Source: Actinostola sp. cb2023 (lineage: Eukaryota > Cnidaria > Anthozoa > Actiniaria > Actinostolidae). From it: a stretch of 64,000 nt of DNA. Position 1 is the stretch's first letter. The number at the start of each line of letters is the position of its first letter. The notes beneath the pieces are model-generated. The model was not told the origin of the DNA and did no database searches. It was given only the letters and a program-made list of their open reading frames with translations. Location of the stretch: contig JAUJYZ010001484.1 of the NCBI GenBank assembly GCA_033675265.1, positions 124,001 through 188,000 of the forward strand, in the 5' to 3' direction. The position numbers and the translations under genes are program-made. Below, in pieces: positions 23,872-35,087 of the stretch.

Positions 23872-23980
23872 AATGCTGATCATTCAACCCCGCTTTTCCC
23901 TGGGGCCGAAATCAAATCCCTCCCCGGGCTTTAAGAATGCTGAGCTTTTATCAGGTATAAAATAGCATGCACGTGACAGA

Positions 23981-24440
23981 ATGCTTTTACTTTATTGGTT
24001 CAAATGCTCATTAATTATTCATGAATTTTTAAAGAGAGAGAAAGACAACGAAGACCTAGACAAGGAACTAAAGACGTCAGACCGCCTTCGTATAGAAATG
24101 CAAGAGCTCATTTTAGAGTTAGAAGAGTTCACTTTGACTTCGACGATCATTGTGGGAACGCCCACAAATTCGCCATCAACATCTGTAGGCCATGTGGCCG
24201 TGAGGGCAAGTTTACCAAAACTGGAAATTGTGAAGTTTGATGGCAAATAGGAACATTGGCAAGAGTTCTGTGACGCTTTCGAAAGCTCCATACACAACAA
24301 CACTGGACTCTCGAACGTCAACAAGTTTAACTATTTACGTGGGTTGTTGGACGACCAAGCAAAGTTTGCAATCGCTGGATTCACTCTGACAAATGTGAAT
24401 TACGACGAAGCTGTCGAAGTACTGAATGAAAGGTTTGGTT
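23981..24440 (+). pseudogene. BEL/Pao retrotransposon gag fragment (DUF1759-like)
   Basis: The frame reads SLPKLEIVKFDGK, a stop at 24248-24250, then EHWQEFCDAFESSIHNN...KFNYLRGLLDDQAKFAIAGF and YDEAVEVLNERFG. This is the characteristic start of the DUF1759 gag domain of BEL/Pao elements. A Glu/Asp-rich helical region precedes it. It ends abruptly after the ERFG motif. No LTR or pol is adjacent. Confidence 0.75.
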
Positions 24441-24996
24441 AGTTTAGGTGTCCCCAATTAGTAGTCCACTTGTGGACTGCTAGAAGACTAGACACGTTAA
24501 TCAAGTTTTATAACAGTTTGGTCTTCCTGTGTTAGAGTATTACTGGGTAGAGTCACGTGCTTTAGGGTCCATATAGCATTATATTATAGGGTGATTAATT
24601 CAGAGCGTCCATGTTGTTTACAATTGAAGTACTTTTGGTAATCTGTCCTCTTCAGAGCTTTATATACTACGTTTTTTAAAAACTATTTTGGACTTCTAAC
24701 CTATCAAAATGTAAGTGCAATTCACACGCAAGACATATGTGGTTTTGGAACGATATATAACAATATTTTCATTGCAGTTTCAGCTCGTTCAACTAATTTG
24801 CATTTATTGCATTATTCCACAACTATAGGTATTCCTTTTTGAGAGCCTTTTATTTGTGTATTTCTTCACGTTCAGCATCAAGTAATCTATTGTAATCTAC
24901 CAAATTGTAAGTAAAACTCACCAGTGTACTTATCAAAGCTATTCTTAAAAAAAAAAATTTAAGCGATTTTCTATGGATAACATTTGTTGCTGGTTC
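24441..24996. other. No gene recognised
   Basis: AT-rich sequence with one short palindrome (GTCCACTTGTGGAC at about 24461). No frame resembles a protein family. Confidence 0.4.
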
Positions 24997-27022
24997 ACAG
25001 GCAGCCCAACCATTCCTTTTGAGGCTACTAAATAATTCAATGAAAATGATATTTGCATCTTTTTTTGATGGGCTTCCTGTGGTAGAGCGCGCGCGCATTT
25101 ATATATTGGGTTCCCTGTGCATAGAAATGTATGATGTTGGGATCCCTGTGTGCGTTCTGCGGGATGCGCCCGCAGCAAATGTGTATATTTACACAAGGTA
25201 TGAAACTAGGTCACGTGACAAATACGTTTTTGCTCCTAATCTTTGTCAATATGACGTGAAATTTCAATTTTTCTTCGAATAACTAAACTTTACCCTATTC
25301 TCTAAACACTTTTTTTATAAGTGTCAGTCTTCTAACTTCACCGTACGCTGAGAAATTTTAATTTTTACATTTTGCGCCTCATGGACCGATGTGCGGCGCA
25401 CGCAGCTGGTGCAAATTTTCCGTGAATCATTCGGATTTCACCTTCGAGAGGACATCGGCCAGCGTTCGGCAAATCTGAACTATGCTCTTTTTGGCAAGTT
25501 TTAGTATTTATATTTTCACTAAACATAAATCAAAACATCTACAATATACTTTATTTGTTTTCTCTTTTGATTTTTATAAAGTATTTGATTTGTGTTTTGA
25601 TTTTAATCAATTAAAATGCTTCAAAATTGAGGCATTATGTTTTTTTAATGCTAAATAGTCTCAATATTTAGTACTATACACAAGACATTTTTGCTATCAG
25701 TTCTTGTAAACAAAATGACAAACAAACGTATTTATTTCAACATTCAGTTAAAATACGTTTACTAGCTTTTTACATACTGTTTTGCCGTTCTTTCTATGCA
25801 ATTTATTCGCTATGTTGATCAGTATTAAATACTACAGTCGGCACAGTACAAGTTGTGAATGAATAACAAACGTCGGAGTTCGTAATATGAACGATTTGTA
25901 AGAACTTAAGCGATACTTACATTCTTACGAAAACCGTATTTAATTACTCTTTGTTTCTCTCAGTGATAGTCATTTGCTAAATGAGTTGTGTTATTTCAAT
26001 GACAATAATGAAGAACTGTTAATTTATAGTTCATATGACTTCACGAGTCCATCTCCATTCACGTCTCCTTCAATTCGATGTCAGTGAATTAGTTTGTCTA
26101 TATTTTTCAGTGCTTTAGACGCCGGTGTATGCTGTGTCGGCGTTTCCTTATGTTTTAGAACAACTGTAAGAAAGAAAGAAAAACATAAGCTTACGTCAAA
26201 CATTTTCTAGATAAGACAGTAACTGAATGTTTTTAAAACTAGAGGTGAAGTACCATCAGTCGGTTGAGAAGTGCATTTTGATCACTGCATATTGACAAGT
26301 CAAATAGCTCAGTCATAACTTATCAAAAATAATTTGCTGAGGAATATTAAGCAGCCCTTCTGCCCAAGTATAGGCAAGTCCTTTTATTAGAGAACATTTA
26401 GAGAAAATGCTACGTTATTACCTTGACAAAAATACTTTTAGTTGAGCTTTACTTTTCAACAAAACTATCGTGTGTCGAGCACAACATGCAATTCTCCACC
26501 ATTCAAAATGTAAAAGGACTACTTTAAAATCGTCCAATTCCTTCTAAAGTTACTTAAAATTGACAAGAATTGTGAACTTCTAAACTTACCATGAATAAGG
26601 AATAGAATCCAAACGCTTACACCGAAAAAATTAGTCTTTGTTTCACAAACTTCTCTTCAGATTTCCCACCATTTTGAAAAACTTCAGCTACTTTACCCTG
26701 GGTACCCCCCACGGCCTGTAGCGTACGGCGGCTTCGGAAAGTAAAATCCGAATGTTTCACGGAAAATTTGCACCAGCTGCGTGCGCCGCACATCGGTCCA
26801 TGATACGCCATCAGTTTCACACCTTGTTTCAATATACACATTGCTGCGGGCGCGTCCCGCAGGACGTAAACAGGGATCCCAACATTATACCTTACTCAAC
26901 ACAGGAAGCCCAATATATAAATGCGCGCGCGCTCTACCACAGGAAACCCATCAAAAAAAGACACAAATATCATTTTATTGAATTATTAAATAGCCTCAAA
27001 AGCAATGGTTGGGCTGCCTGTG
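24997..27022. mobile_element. Non-autonomous element with long terminal inverted repeats
   Basis: 24997-25215 is the inverse of about 26815-27022 (CACAGGCAGCCCAACCATT... at both ends; central landmarks GCGCGCGC and GATGGGCTTCCTGTGG). A second inverse block pairs about 25385-25450 with 26735-26805 (GTGCGGCGCACGCAGCTGGT). GCTGGTT is present on both outer sides, a possible 7-bp target duplication. The 1.3-kb centre has no gene. Long arms and a 7-9-bp duplication would fit a Mutator-like or hAT-like origin; unresolved. Confidence 0.65.
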
Positions 27023-29862
27023 GCTGGTTTGGGCATTTCACATGTATTGTATTTGTGTTCACTTGAAATGTACTTTCAAATTTCTTATGCTATAAAGGAT
27101 TCAAAAACCAACTACATCTCACCTTCAATACAGCTATGTGCTTTTGAAAGCAATTTCAATAACATTTTCATTATTTTTTAGCGATTTTCGAAGGGAAAAA
27201 TCCTGATCAATGTTTAGACATGTCCATATTAAACCTATTGTGTTTGTGTTCTCTTTCAATGTACTTTCCCTTAATTTCCTTGTGCCAGAAAGGTATGACA
27301 ATGAAGAAAATATTAGCACCTCTAATGAGGGACGTGTGCAGGCCCCTCCAAAGAAAAAAAAGAATGCCAAGAAAGCCAAACAAGGTAAAGAATAAAATAC
27401 TAAGAATAAGAAGATAAACACAACAGAAAGAACCAAACAGAAGAAGAACAAAAACTGACAAAGGCAAAAAGGGAGAACGGTGCAAGAAGAACAATGACTG
27501 TCACTGTTCATATGTAACTATGTTATTCATTTCTCTATATTTACTTATTTTACAATTCCATGTACAACAATTGATTATTGATTACACTTATAAAACAACT
27601 ACATCACTATCGAGGAATGGACCAACTATCAAGAATAATATGAATATTTCAAATGAGAAAAAATCGGTAAAATTAGAGTATATTTTAATTATTTATCTTT
27701 TAAGAATTATCAAATATTTGTAACTATATTTAGATTTATATATAATAATAAATACTTGGACGAAGATAAGTCGTGTATTTCTTCATACACAATACATACA
27801 CAAGCAAACATGCACTCACGACAAAAAAAATCATAGTCGGTTGTCTGAATTCTATTCAGATTCTGGTTCGAATCCAGAGTATGATCTCAATTTGTCACCA
27901 CCTACAGAACACTTTCTTCTTGTTCTCGCAATCACAAATCTATTTATAGGCTTAACGATTTCATATTCACTTTATGGGATACAGGAACCATTGGAATGTC
28001 GGTTTTCAATATTGTATTATTCACGTTAAAGATCGAACTTGAAAGTTTTAATGAAATGTAACGTATTTATGTGATAAGTCTTATAGTGCTTTGCAGTCAT
28101 GCGTTATTTACACCGTAGGAACATAACCTATCTTTCATACTGAAATTTGTTACATTTAATCGTTTTTATATACCCTTTCAGGTAAAAGAATAGTAAGAAA
28201 GTGTATGTATTTTAAATCGATTGGTCTTTTGTTTTTAAACCCTTTCAGGTAAAATAATAGTGATATGATTCTATCATATTTAGATTGTATAACAGCTCTT
28301 TTTAGTTTGTCTAAACAAGTAGGGAGTAAGTAGGGTGGGGGATAGCAATACTACCAAACTGTAGCCATCCATTGCGAGTAAAGTGAAATGCTAATGCTAT
28401 GACTGATTCAAAACATCTTTCCCACAAACTTTCAGCATTATCAGTTCTAGAATCTAAGGTTCATTAGCGTGCATGTGGGAATGTTATGTTTGAGACACTT
28501 GATTGACACATGTTGTGATAGCACGTGAAAATATTTTGATAACCACTTTAGCAAACCGTTAGGTCTTGAAGTAAATTTTCTGAAAAAGCGTTAGCACACG
28601 TTATGTTTAGCTTTGTACTATTATACTCTAGGCAATAGCATGGCTTAATTTGTAGTGAGATGTATTTTAATTACTAGAACCAACTATCACAAGTTCACTA
28701 CAAACAATTTCCAAATGGCCTTACCAGTTGCTGATACTCTCCTTTCCCATCTAGTCTTTGTTACTTTTCAACTTGTCTCTGTTCATACAGCCTTATCCAT
28801 TCCTCACCAGGCAAGGGTTGTTTTGAATAAGGTTCAATATATCATCATATGTGTCGTCAACATCGTGACCACATTCAGCTGTCAGGTTCTCTCTTCCATG
28901 ACATATAATTGTTGAGAATTGATATATCTGTTATATTGGTAAGTTTTGCCTTAATCGGATAAATCCTGTAAAAGTTTAATGAAGATCATGGGTTTTGGGG
29001 GGCGGCGTGAATCCACATATCACTTTCCACTCTGATGATGTCGGTGCCCGACGAAAGCTCAAACAATACTGCCCTGAAGACGAAGGGACAGCTTCTTCTG
29101 GCAAAACTAGGGCGGATACAGGCAGATTTGAAAGGAGCATGCGTATAAGGGACGTCATAATATTTAGCACATTTTTTGTAAAAAAAAACCGCAAAAAATG
29201 CAGTAACTCGTTTGTTATAAACGCACTCGCAAACGCATATTTTTTAAACGCGTATTGTACCTGTTACTCATTTTTTTCTTGTGTATTGTTTTTTTTGTAA
29301 AGTACAACAGAAAACCAAGTTATCAGACCCGCATATAAAGCATTACATTTCGCGTTTACATGTATGAACTCTGAAAACACCTGGCAAGATGCTGTTTTAT
29401 ATTTCGTGGACAGTCAAATAGTTTCGACCTGGATTTTGTCTGGGTTATATTTGCTTTGACCACACGTTCTACCAACAAAAGCAGCAAAGCCACACAGAGC
29501 CATTTCTTCAAATTCAGAGTACTATATATACTGACTATACTTAATATAGATCAAGATTTACGTCAACTATAAAATCCTGAGAAAATCATAATTTTAAAAA
29601 CCACCGGCTGATTGACACCATAAAATCATAATGACAATAGACATTGCAAACGACGCTAAAATTGTTTACTAATTATACTAACAAACTGGAACAAATTTGT
29701 AATATGCCCTCTGCAAACCCAACTGCGTTTATTGCGACGAGACTCCACGTTTTACATTGTGTAACCGTCAATACATGAATACTTGGTTATCACATTAAAA
29801 TAACAAACAAACAAGATTAAGAGGACATTTCTACAAAAATCAAATATATTGTGGCAAGGCTC
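27023..29862. other. No confirmed gene; one exon-like segment
   Basis: 27290-27388 (PERYDNEENISTSNEGR, then a lysine run PKKKKNAKKAKQ) follows an acceptor-like TTCCTTGTGCCAG and could be an exon of an unknown gene. A short direct repeat (CCCTTTCAGGTAAAA) occurs at about 28179 and 28242. Nothing else can be supported. Confidence 0.35.
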
Positions 29863-29866
29863 TTAA

Positions 29867-31490
29867 AATATATATAGTATAATATCTAATTTTGTAATTT
29901 GTAATTTAGATATTAAGAGACAATCCGTAGAAATATCAAACAAAATGGCTATTTCATGGCAAGGCTCTTAAAATCGTTTTCGCTCTTCTTTTGAATATAG
30001 ATAGGCCATTATTAGATACCCAAATATCAAGATTATCCATAAAAATGCTGCAAGAAATATGTACATCGTTTGAACTCGACATATCACAAATTCAGATTCG
30101 ACGAAAGAAGCCATACACGGACCTACTGACAAAACTGGTGAATGATTGTGAATGTCAGAGAAGTTAACTACCATCCTGTGGGACCCACCCTAGGGATGCT
30201 TTTGTCATACCATCAACACAGTACGCGAGACCAAGCCTTTCAAAAAAAGCTGCATTTTCAATATCAGCGACATTTCAAGAAGCTGCAAAATGCGAAACTA
30301 TTTGATATACGAATGAATCATGAAGAAATTGTGGAAATGTAGCAGTCATATGTTCAGTCGGTGAAACAATGCCACATTTCAGGAAACATTTCTGGTGGTT
30401 TCTCAACATCATCGTACACAATGGTTAGTACTATTTAAATGTTTATTGTTGTTGTCTATATGCGAAAATCACAACAACAACAAGTCGTTCAGACATCAAA
30501 GGGCTTAGGTCAGGTATTCCTCAAGTAGCGTACTTTATGCATGTATTAAATAACAGGTTAAATCGCTTTTTTTAACCTGAATTCATTGGCCCAAACTAAA
30601 CGTTGTAGTAATAGAAAGTATGCTTGTTCGATAGTTTCTAGAATGAATTTTATTGTAATCAGAAGTGAAGTTGAACAATCGGTCACGCAATCATAAAGTA
30701 GTATGTTTTATGCATAATTAACTAGGGAAAAAGCTTTCAACAGAGCTTAACTTTATTTAACCACACTAAACTTCTCATTTATGGAAATAACGTTTCTTCC
30801 TTTGTACTTAGCGTAAATTTTATGGCAATGAGACATCTGGCCGTAAAGTAAATCGTTGATCATGCATTTACCAAGAAGCGTGATTTTCGCATTTGTTCAC
30901 TGACAAATTCAACATATATTTAAGAAGCCCGAATTAATTTCCCCAAACTATACTTTCCAGATATGGAAAGATCTATTCTTCCTTAGTACATAGAGTTAAT
31001 ATAATTTTAATCAGATAACCCGCCGATGCTCAAATAATTATTTCTTTTGAGGTTGGTAATTAGCATATGAAAACACCGAGATTCTATTTTCCCTTGCGAA
31101 ATATTTTCCAATGGCCCAATAAGCGTGAAAATATTTCCAGAGAACAAGGAAGGGTAATATTACAAGCAGAAAGTTTATTTATGATATAGATGGTTTCTTT
31201 TACGTACGAGCGCTGTGTAAAGTTTGGCAACTTTCGCCCATTTTAGGGTCTTCCAGGCGAGGTTCCGACCAGGACTGTTCTCTGACAATTATCTCGAAAA
31301 TAAAATAATATTTTCGAAAACAAACTACACAGCAATTGTTATCTAATAATGGCCTATCTATATTCAAAAGAAGAGCGAAAACGATTTTAAGAGCCTGGCC
31401 ATGATATAGCCATTTTGTTTGATATTTCTACGGATTGTCTCTTAATATCTAAATTACAAATTACAAAATTAGATATTATACTATATATAT
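29867..31490. mobile_element. TTAA-flanked foldback element, 1.6 kb
   Basis: About 150 bases at the left (ATATATATAGTATAATATC ... AGATAGGCCATTATTAGAT) are repeated in inverse at 31345-31490. TTAA lies at 29863-29866 and 31491-31494. The interior has no recognisable gene. The right TTAA is shared with the adjoining Kolobok-1 element. Confidence 0.7.
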
Positions 31491-31909
31491 TTAAAGGGCA
31501 AGTCTCGGCAAATTTTAAAGCAATTTTGACAACTTTGTAAGATTAAGTGACCTCTGGAGACCAAGTTTAAGGAAAAATATGTTATCTAAAATGCTTTTTG
31601 ACGGCGCGATTCGAGTTTGAAAGAGCAATTTTTCCTGCGTGACAGAAAACGATCTGATTTGTGGTCACGCCACCGATGACGTCACAGGTGTGTGAGAGAT
31701 ATGCAAAGTATACGTACTCCAAGGTAGATACGAATAGGATCAGGCATCAAGATAAATAATTCTAAAGATAGACAGTATTACACAATGTACTGGCGTAAAA
31801 TGTATCGTATGATAACAGATTAAATAAAGGGAGTTGCACAATACTCGAAACGCAGTGATTTCTAATCTTTAGAACATTCATTGGCGCTTCCCACCGGCCG
31901 GGCTTCACA

Positions 31910-33730
31910 ATGGCGAGTTCTTGCGGTCAAAAGCGAAAGCGCGAGCCCGGCAAACGTTGTGTTGTCATGTTTTGTGACAAAACTAATGCAGACGGCGTAA
32001 GTTTACACAAATTTCCAAGGGATGATCACTTATGCCTGAAGTGGAATCAGTTCGTGCTGAGAAAGCGCGACCCAAAATCGTGGACTCCAGGTCATGGTCA
32101 CATATGTAGTGGCCACTTTACGCCGTCAGATTATGAGAGTTATGCAGCCAAATTAGCCGGGTTTACTAGCAGACTTGTGTTGAAAAAGGGAGCCATTCCA
32201 TCCATCCAGCCAATTCCAACCCCAGAGCAGCTTCAGAAAGCCAGGAAAATTTCATCTGGTACACGATCTCCGTCGCTATCAACATCGACTTGCACATACA
32301 CGAGTACGACGAGTACACCACGAACTGCAAGAAGTGGGACTGCTCTTACAAAATTGCGTGCGCATAGAGTAAGTAAGTTTAGGTTCGATAATCGTTACTT
32401 GTTGTTACGATGTTTAATCTGCTTTGTCTGTTTCAACCAGACCATGAAACATGTGATTGCTTCAACGCACGACGAAGGGACAGCAGACGATCTGGGTGCC
32501 GATTCAACACTGTCTAGTGACCCTGGTGAACAGTCCGCACCGGAGAGCGCGATGCCTATATTGGTTAACAAAGCCACTCAGAAAAGTCTTCGAATTCAAA
32601 AACCAGAAAGACGAAACAAAGGTAACTGTAGATAAATAGATAGATAGATAGATAGATGGATGGATGGATGGATGGATGGATGGATGGATGGATGGATGGA
32701 TGGATGGATGGATGGATGGATGGATGGATGGATGGATGGATGGATGGATGGATGGATGGATGGATGGATGGATGGATGGATGGATGGATGGATGGATGGA
32801 TGGATGGATGGATGGATGGATGGATGGATGGATGGATGGATGGATGGATAGATGGATAGACTGGTTTATTAAAAGGGTCCATTATATAACTTATAACTTC
32901 GCACTGCAACTTAAAAGTATTTTATAATAATCCTGGTATTTTGTTGATGTTTCAAATAGATATACAAGTGTCTACTGATCAGGTTGATATTGCTGTACAA
33001 TGCAATATTGCAAATCTACCCCCACTCGGCACGATAATCTCAGATGAATCTGATGAGGAAAATACTTCTGATGGACTCTACTCACCGTCGTTATCTGATT
33101 TAGAAGACACCACGCCCAAAGCAAAGAGTGAGACAGGAACAAAATCTAAAAGGTATGAAGTCTTTTACCACAGTGGGTGAAGGTTGGATCATGACAAATA
33201 TAAATTCTCACTACCTCACCAAACTGTCCCTTTTTTGTTTTCTAGGCGAATTAGTGAACCAGCTGGTCGTAGCGAGTCTGACCACAATGAAAAAATATAT
33301 ATAGTTTTTGAAAGTTCTCCCCTGGAACATTTTCAGAGTTGCCCAATGTGCAAGGGTCCGTCTGATGGATTTGTTTCAGAGACAAAGGGCACTCTGATAA
33401 AAGTTACACAGAGATGTCAAGACTCAAACTGCAACCATCAAAATTATTGGACTAACCAGCAGTATGTTAGAACCATGCCAGTTGGTAATCTTTTGATGTC
33501 AGCAGCCATACTAATTTCAGGTATGGGTATTGCAATGCATGTTCATCTTATAATACATATTGAACATATATATGACATACTGCTACCATTTTCAGGACTG
33601 TCAACAGAAAAAGTACTAAGAATGTTCAAATTCATGAACATTGCATGCATTTCAAGGGCTGCCTATTATCGCCATGCCAGTAAATCCGTAAACCCTGTTA
33701 TCATACAGGAATGGCGGAACAAGCAGGATT
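31910..33730 (+). pseudogene. Kolobok-1 THAP transposase, exons 1 to 5a
   Basis: Exons 31910-32368, 32441-32621, 32960-33152, 33246-33520 and 33596-33730 join in phase at consensus sites. Residues 1-95 are a THAP finger (CVVMFCDKTNADG ... HICSGHF, then LVLKKGAIPSI). A Ser/Thr-rich linker and an acidic segment follow, then a cysteine module (SCPMCKG ... CQDSNCNHQNYW) and YVRTMPVGNLLMSAAILISG. Exon 5 is cut by a DIRS retrotransposon after codon ...NKQD and resumes at 52779. With the insertion removed the frame is open over 10 exons, 782 aa. The protein would bind the transposon ends through THAP and catalyse cut-and-paste at TTAA. It is inactive only because of the insertion, as far as can be seen. 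Confidence 0.8.
32637..32862 (+). repeat. (ATGG)n microsatellite in Kolobok-1 intron 2, probable retroposon tail
   Basis: Roughly fifty uninterrupted GATG units (about 32657-32850), bordered by GATA units, are followed by GGTTTATTAAAAGGGTCC. Simple repeats next to 'tttatta' occur also at 17880 and 63865; I read them as 3' tails of antisense, truncated non-LTR or SINE insertions that later expanded. The open frames through it (MDGWMDGW..., IHPSIHPS...) are artefacts. Confidence 0.8.
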
Positions 33731-33924
33731 ATTAAAATATTTGCGGTACGCAGTTTAGCAGATATTTGTTTTCTGCACGGTACTATAAGAATTTCTGTAT
33801 TGTCCCTAAGGAGTTGTTTCTCAACTCCTTAACGAAGTGATTAGCATACGGTTATATATTGTGTAATCGGTGTAATGTTCTTCCTTCGGGTCTTTGACGA
33901 CGAACGAGTACCACACGCACTTAT
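33731..33924 (+). repeat. DIRS left terminal repeat A1
   Basis: ATTAAAATATTTGCGG...CACGCACTTAT; repeated internally as A2. It ends within the probable start codon of gag (ATG at 33923). Contains the palindrome AAGGAGTTGTTTCTCAACTCCTT (about 33809). Confidence 0.85.
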
Positions 33925-35033
33925 GGATAAACCAGAAACTTCAGCTCCAACAATTTCGGAAGGTGCCATACAGGCGGCGGTTGATCGTTCCTTTGGTCAG
34001 CTTTCCAAAGTCCTCGACGACAAGTTAAAGCTCTTTGCTACTCGTTTCGCTAAGGAAAGCAGCTCTGCCATTAAGAAAGTGGTAAATAAATCGAAGCAAG
34101 AAAACTTTACCTGCAAACGTAAAGGCAACCAACAGCAATTTGAGCACTGCCAACAAGTCCTTGAAAAGTTCGACGATGCACTTGAGTCGTTGGGAAGTCG
34201 TTCTTTCAACAATTTAAAGCGTTCATTGGAAGAAGGATCACAGCTCGTGGCGAAAAGAATTAAAGCCATTAAACTTGCCGACAAAAGCGAGTATGGTTGG
34301 CTTACGGTAAACGAGTATCTTTCCGACGAGCTTGCTTCGGACACGGATGACGAGAAGAGGATTTATCGTTCGGAGAAGAGGGCCGAGAAGAAGGCAAAGG
34401 ACAAGCAGCGACTGAAGCTCAAGACCAGACGCCCCACCAACCAAACTACCGTACCTGCATCGTCTTATGTTAGCAGTGAAAGGCCAACTAAGCGACTTGG
34501 TCCCTGTTTCAAGATAAGTATTGAGTTTGTTTCTTGATATTTCCTACTCTTGAGGACATTCTTTGTTTTACCTTCGGTTTCATATGGTGTCGTTCGACTG
34601 ACCCATATGCAATTTACTCCATGAAATTGGTCTTTGTGTTTCCTTAGTGTTTTTATGTGTAAGTAATTCTGTATAGTGCAGAATATTAAAATATTTGCGG
34701 TACGCAGTTTAGCAGATATTTGTTTTCTGCACGGTACTATAAGAATTTCTGTATTGTCCCTAAGGAGTTGTTTCTCAACTCCTTAACGAAGTGATTAGCA
34801 TACGGTTATATATTGTGTAATCGGTGTAATGTTCTTCGTTCGGGTCTTTGACGACGAACGAGTACCACACGCACTTATTTTTCATATTCTATTCTATATG
34901 TCTATATACAATCGTTTGATGCATTTATTTGTTTTGTTTTTGTCATTTCCAGTGCGGGGAAATGGGTCACTTAAGCGTAACATGCAGGAAGGCTGGGACA
35001 GATTCAAAAACGTCCACTGGTAGTACCAAATGA
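33923..35033 (+). CDS. DIRS gag, spliced around the internal repeat
   Basis: Exon 1 33923-34513 and exon 2 34953-35033 give a 223-aa protein. The N-terminus is MDKPETSAPTIS, the centre is a helical region (RSFGQLSKVLDDKLKLF), then a basic tract (EKRAEKKAKDKQRLKLK). Exon 1 ends ...GPCFK and exon 2 begins CGEMGHLSVTC, so splicing would assemble a CCHC zinc knuckle (C-x2-C-x4-H-x4-C) exactly at the junction, strong evidence for the intron. The acceptor is TTTCCAG. The donor position reads AAG|ATAAGT where GTAAGT is expected, so this copy probably has a mutated donor (G to A). The intron carries the B1-A2 internal repeat. The protein should coat retrotransposon RNA. Confidence 0.75.
34584..34878 (+). 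repeat. DIRS internal split repeat B1-A2
   Basis: B1 (copy of the right end) is joined directly to A2 (copy of the left end) at ...GCAGAAT|ATTAAAAT. Such a junction is the presumed template for completing both ends of a circular intermediate. It lies in the gag intron. Confidence 0.85.
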
Positions 35034-35087
35034 CTAGACGGCAGTGATTCATTAGAGCAAGAAGTTGAGTATGATATTGATTCTATT

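Noticed and set aside
24019..24324. Minus-strand open frame opposite the gag fragment
   Set aside because: The plus strand carries the DUF1759-like motif; this is its shadow.
27134..27511. Phe/Leu-rich minus-strand open frame resembling membrane segments
   Set aside because: It is the complement of a lysine/asparagine-rich plus-strand region; hydrophobicity is a composition artefact.
32565..32927. Long repetitive open frames MDGWMDGW... and IHPSIHPS...
   Set aside because: They are translations of the (ATGG)n microsatellite in an intron of the Kolobok-1 transposase; no gene context.
34560..34880. Two separate tandem DIRS copies
   Set aside because: The B1-A2 block falls inside an intron whose flanking exons form one zinc knuckle, and a single A1-B1A2-B2 set explains everything with one PAT-like element.
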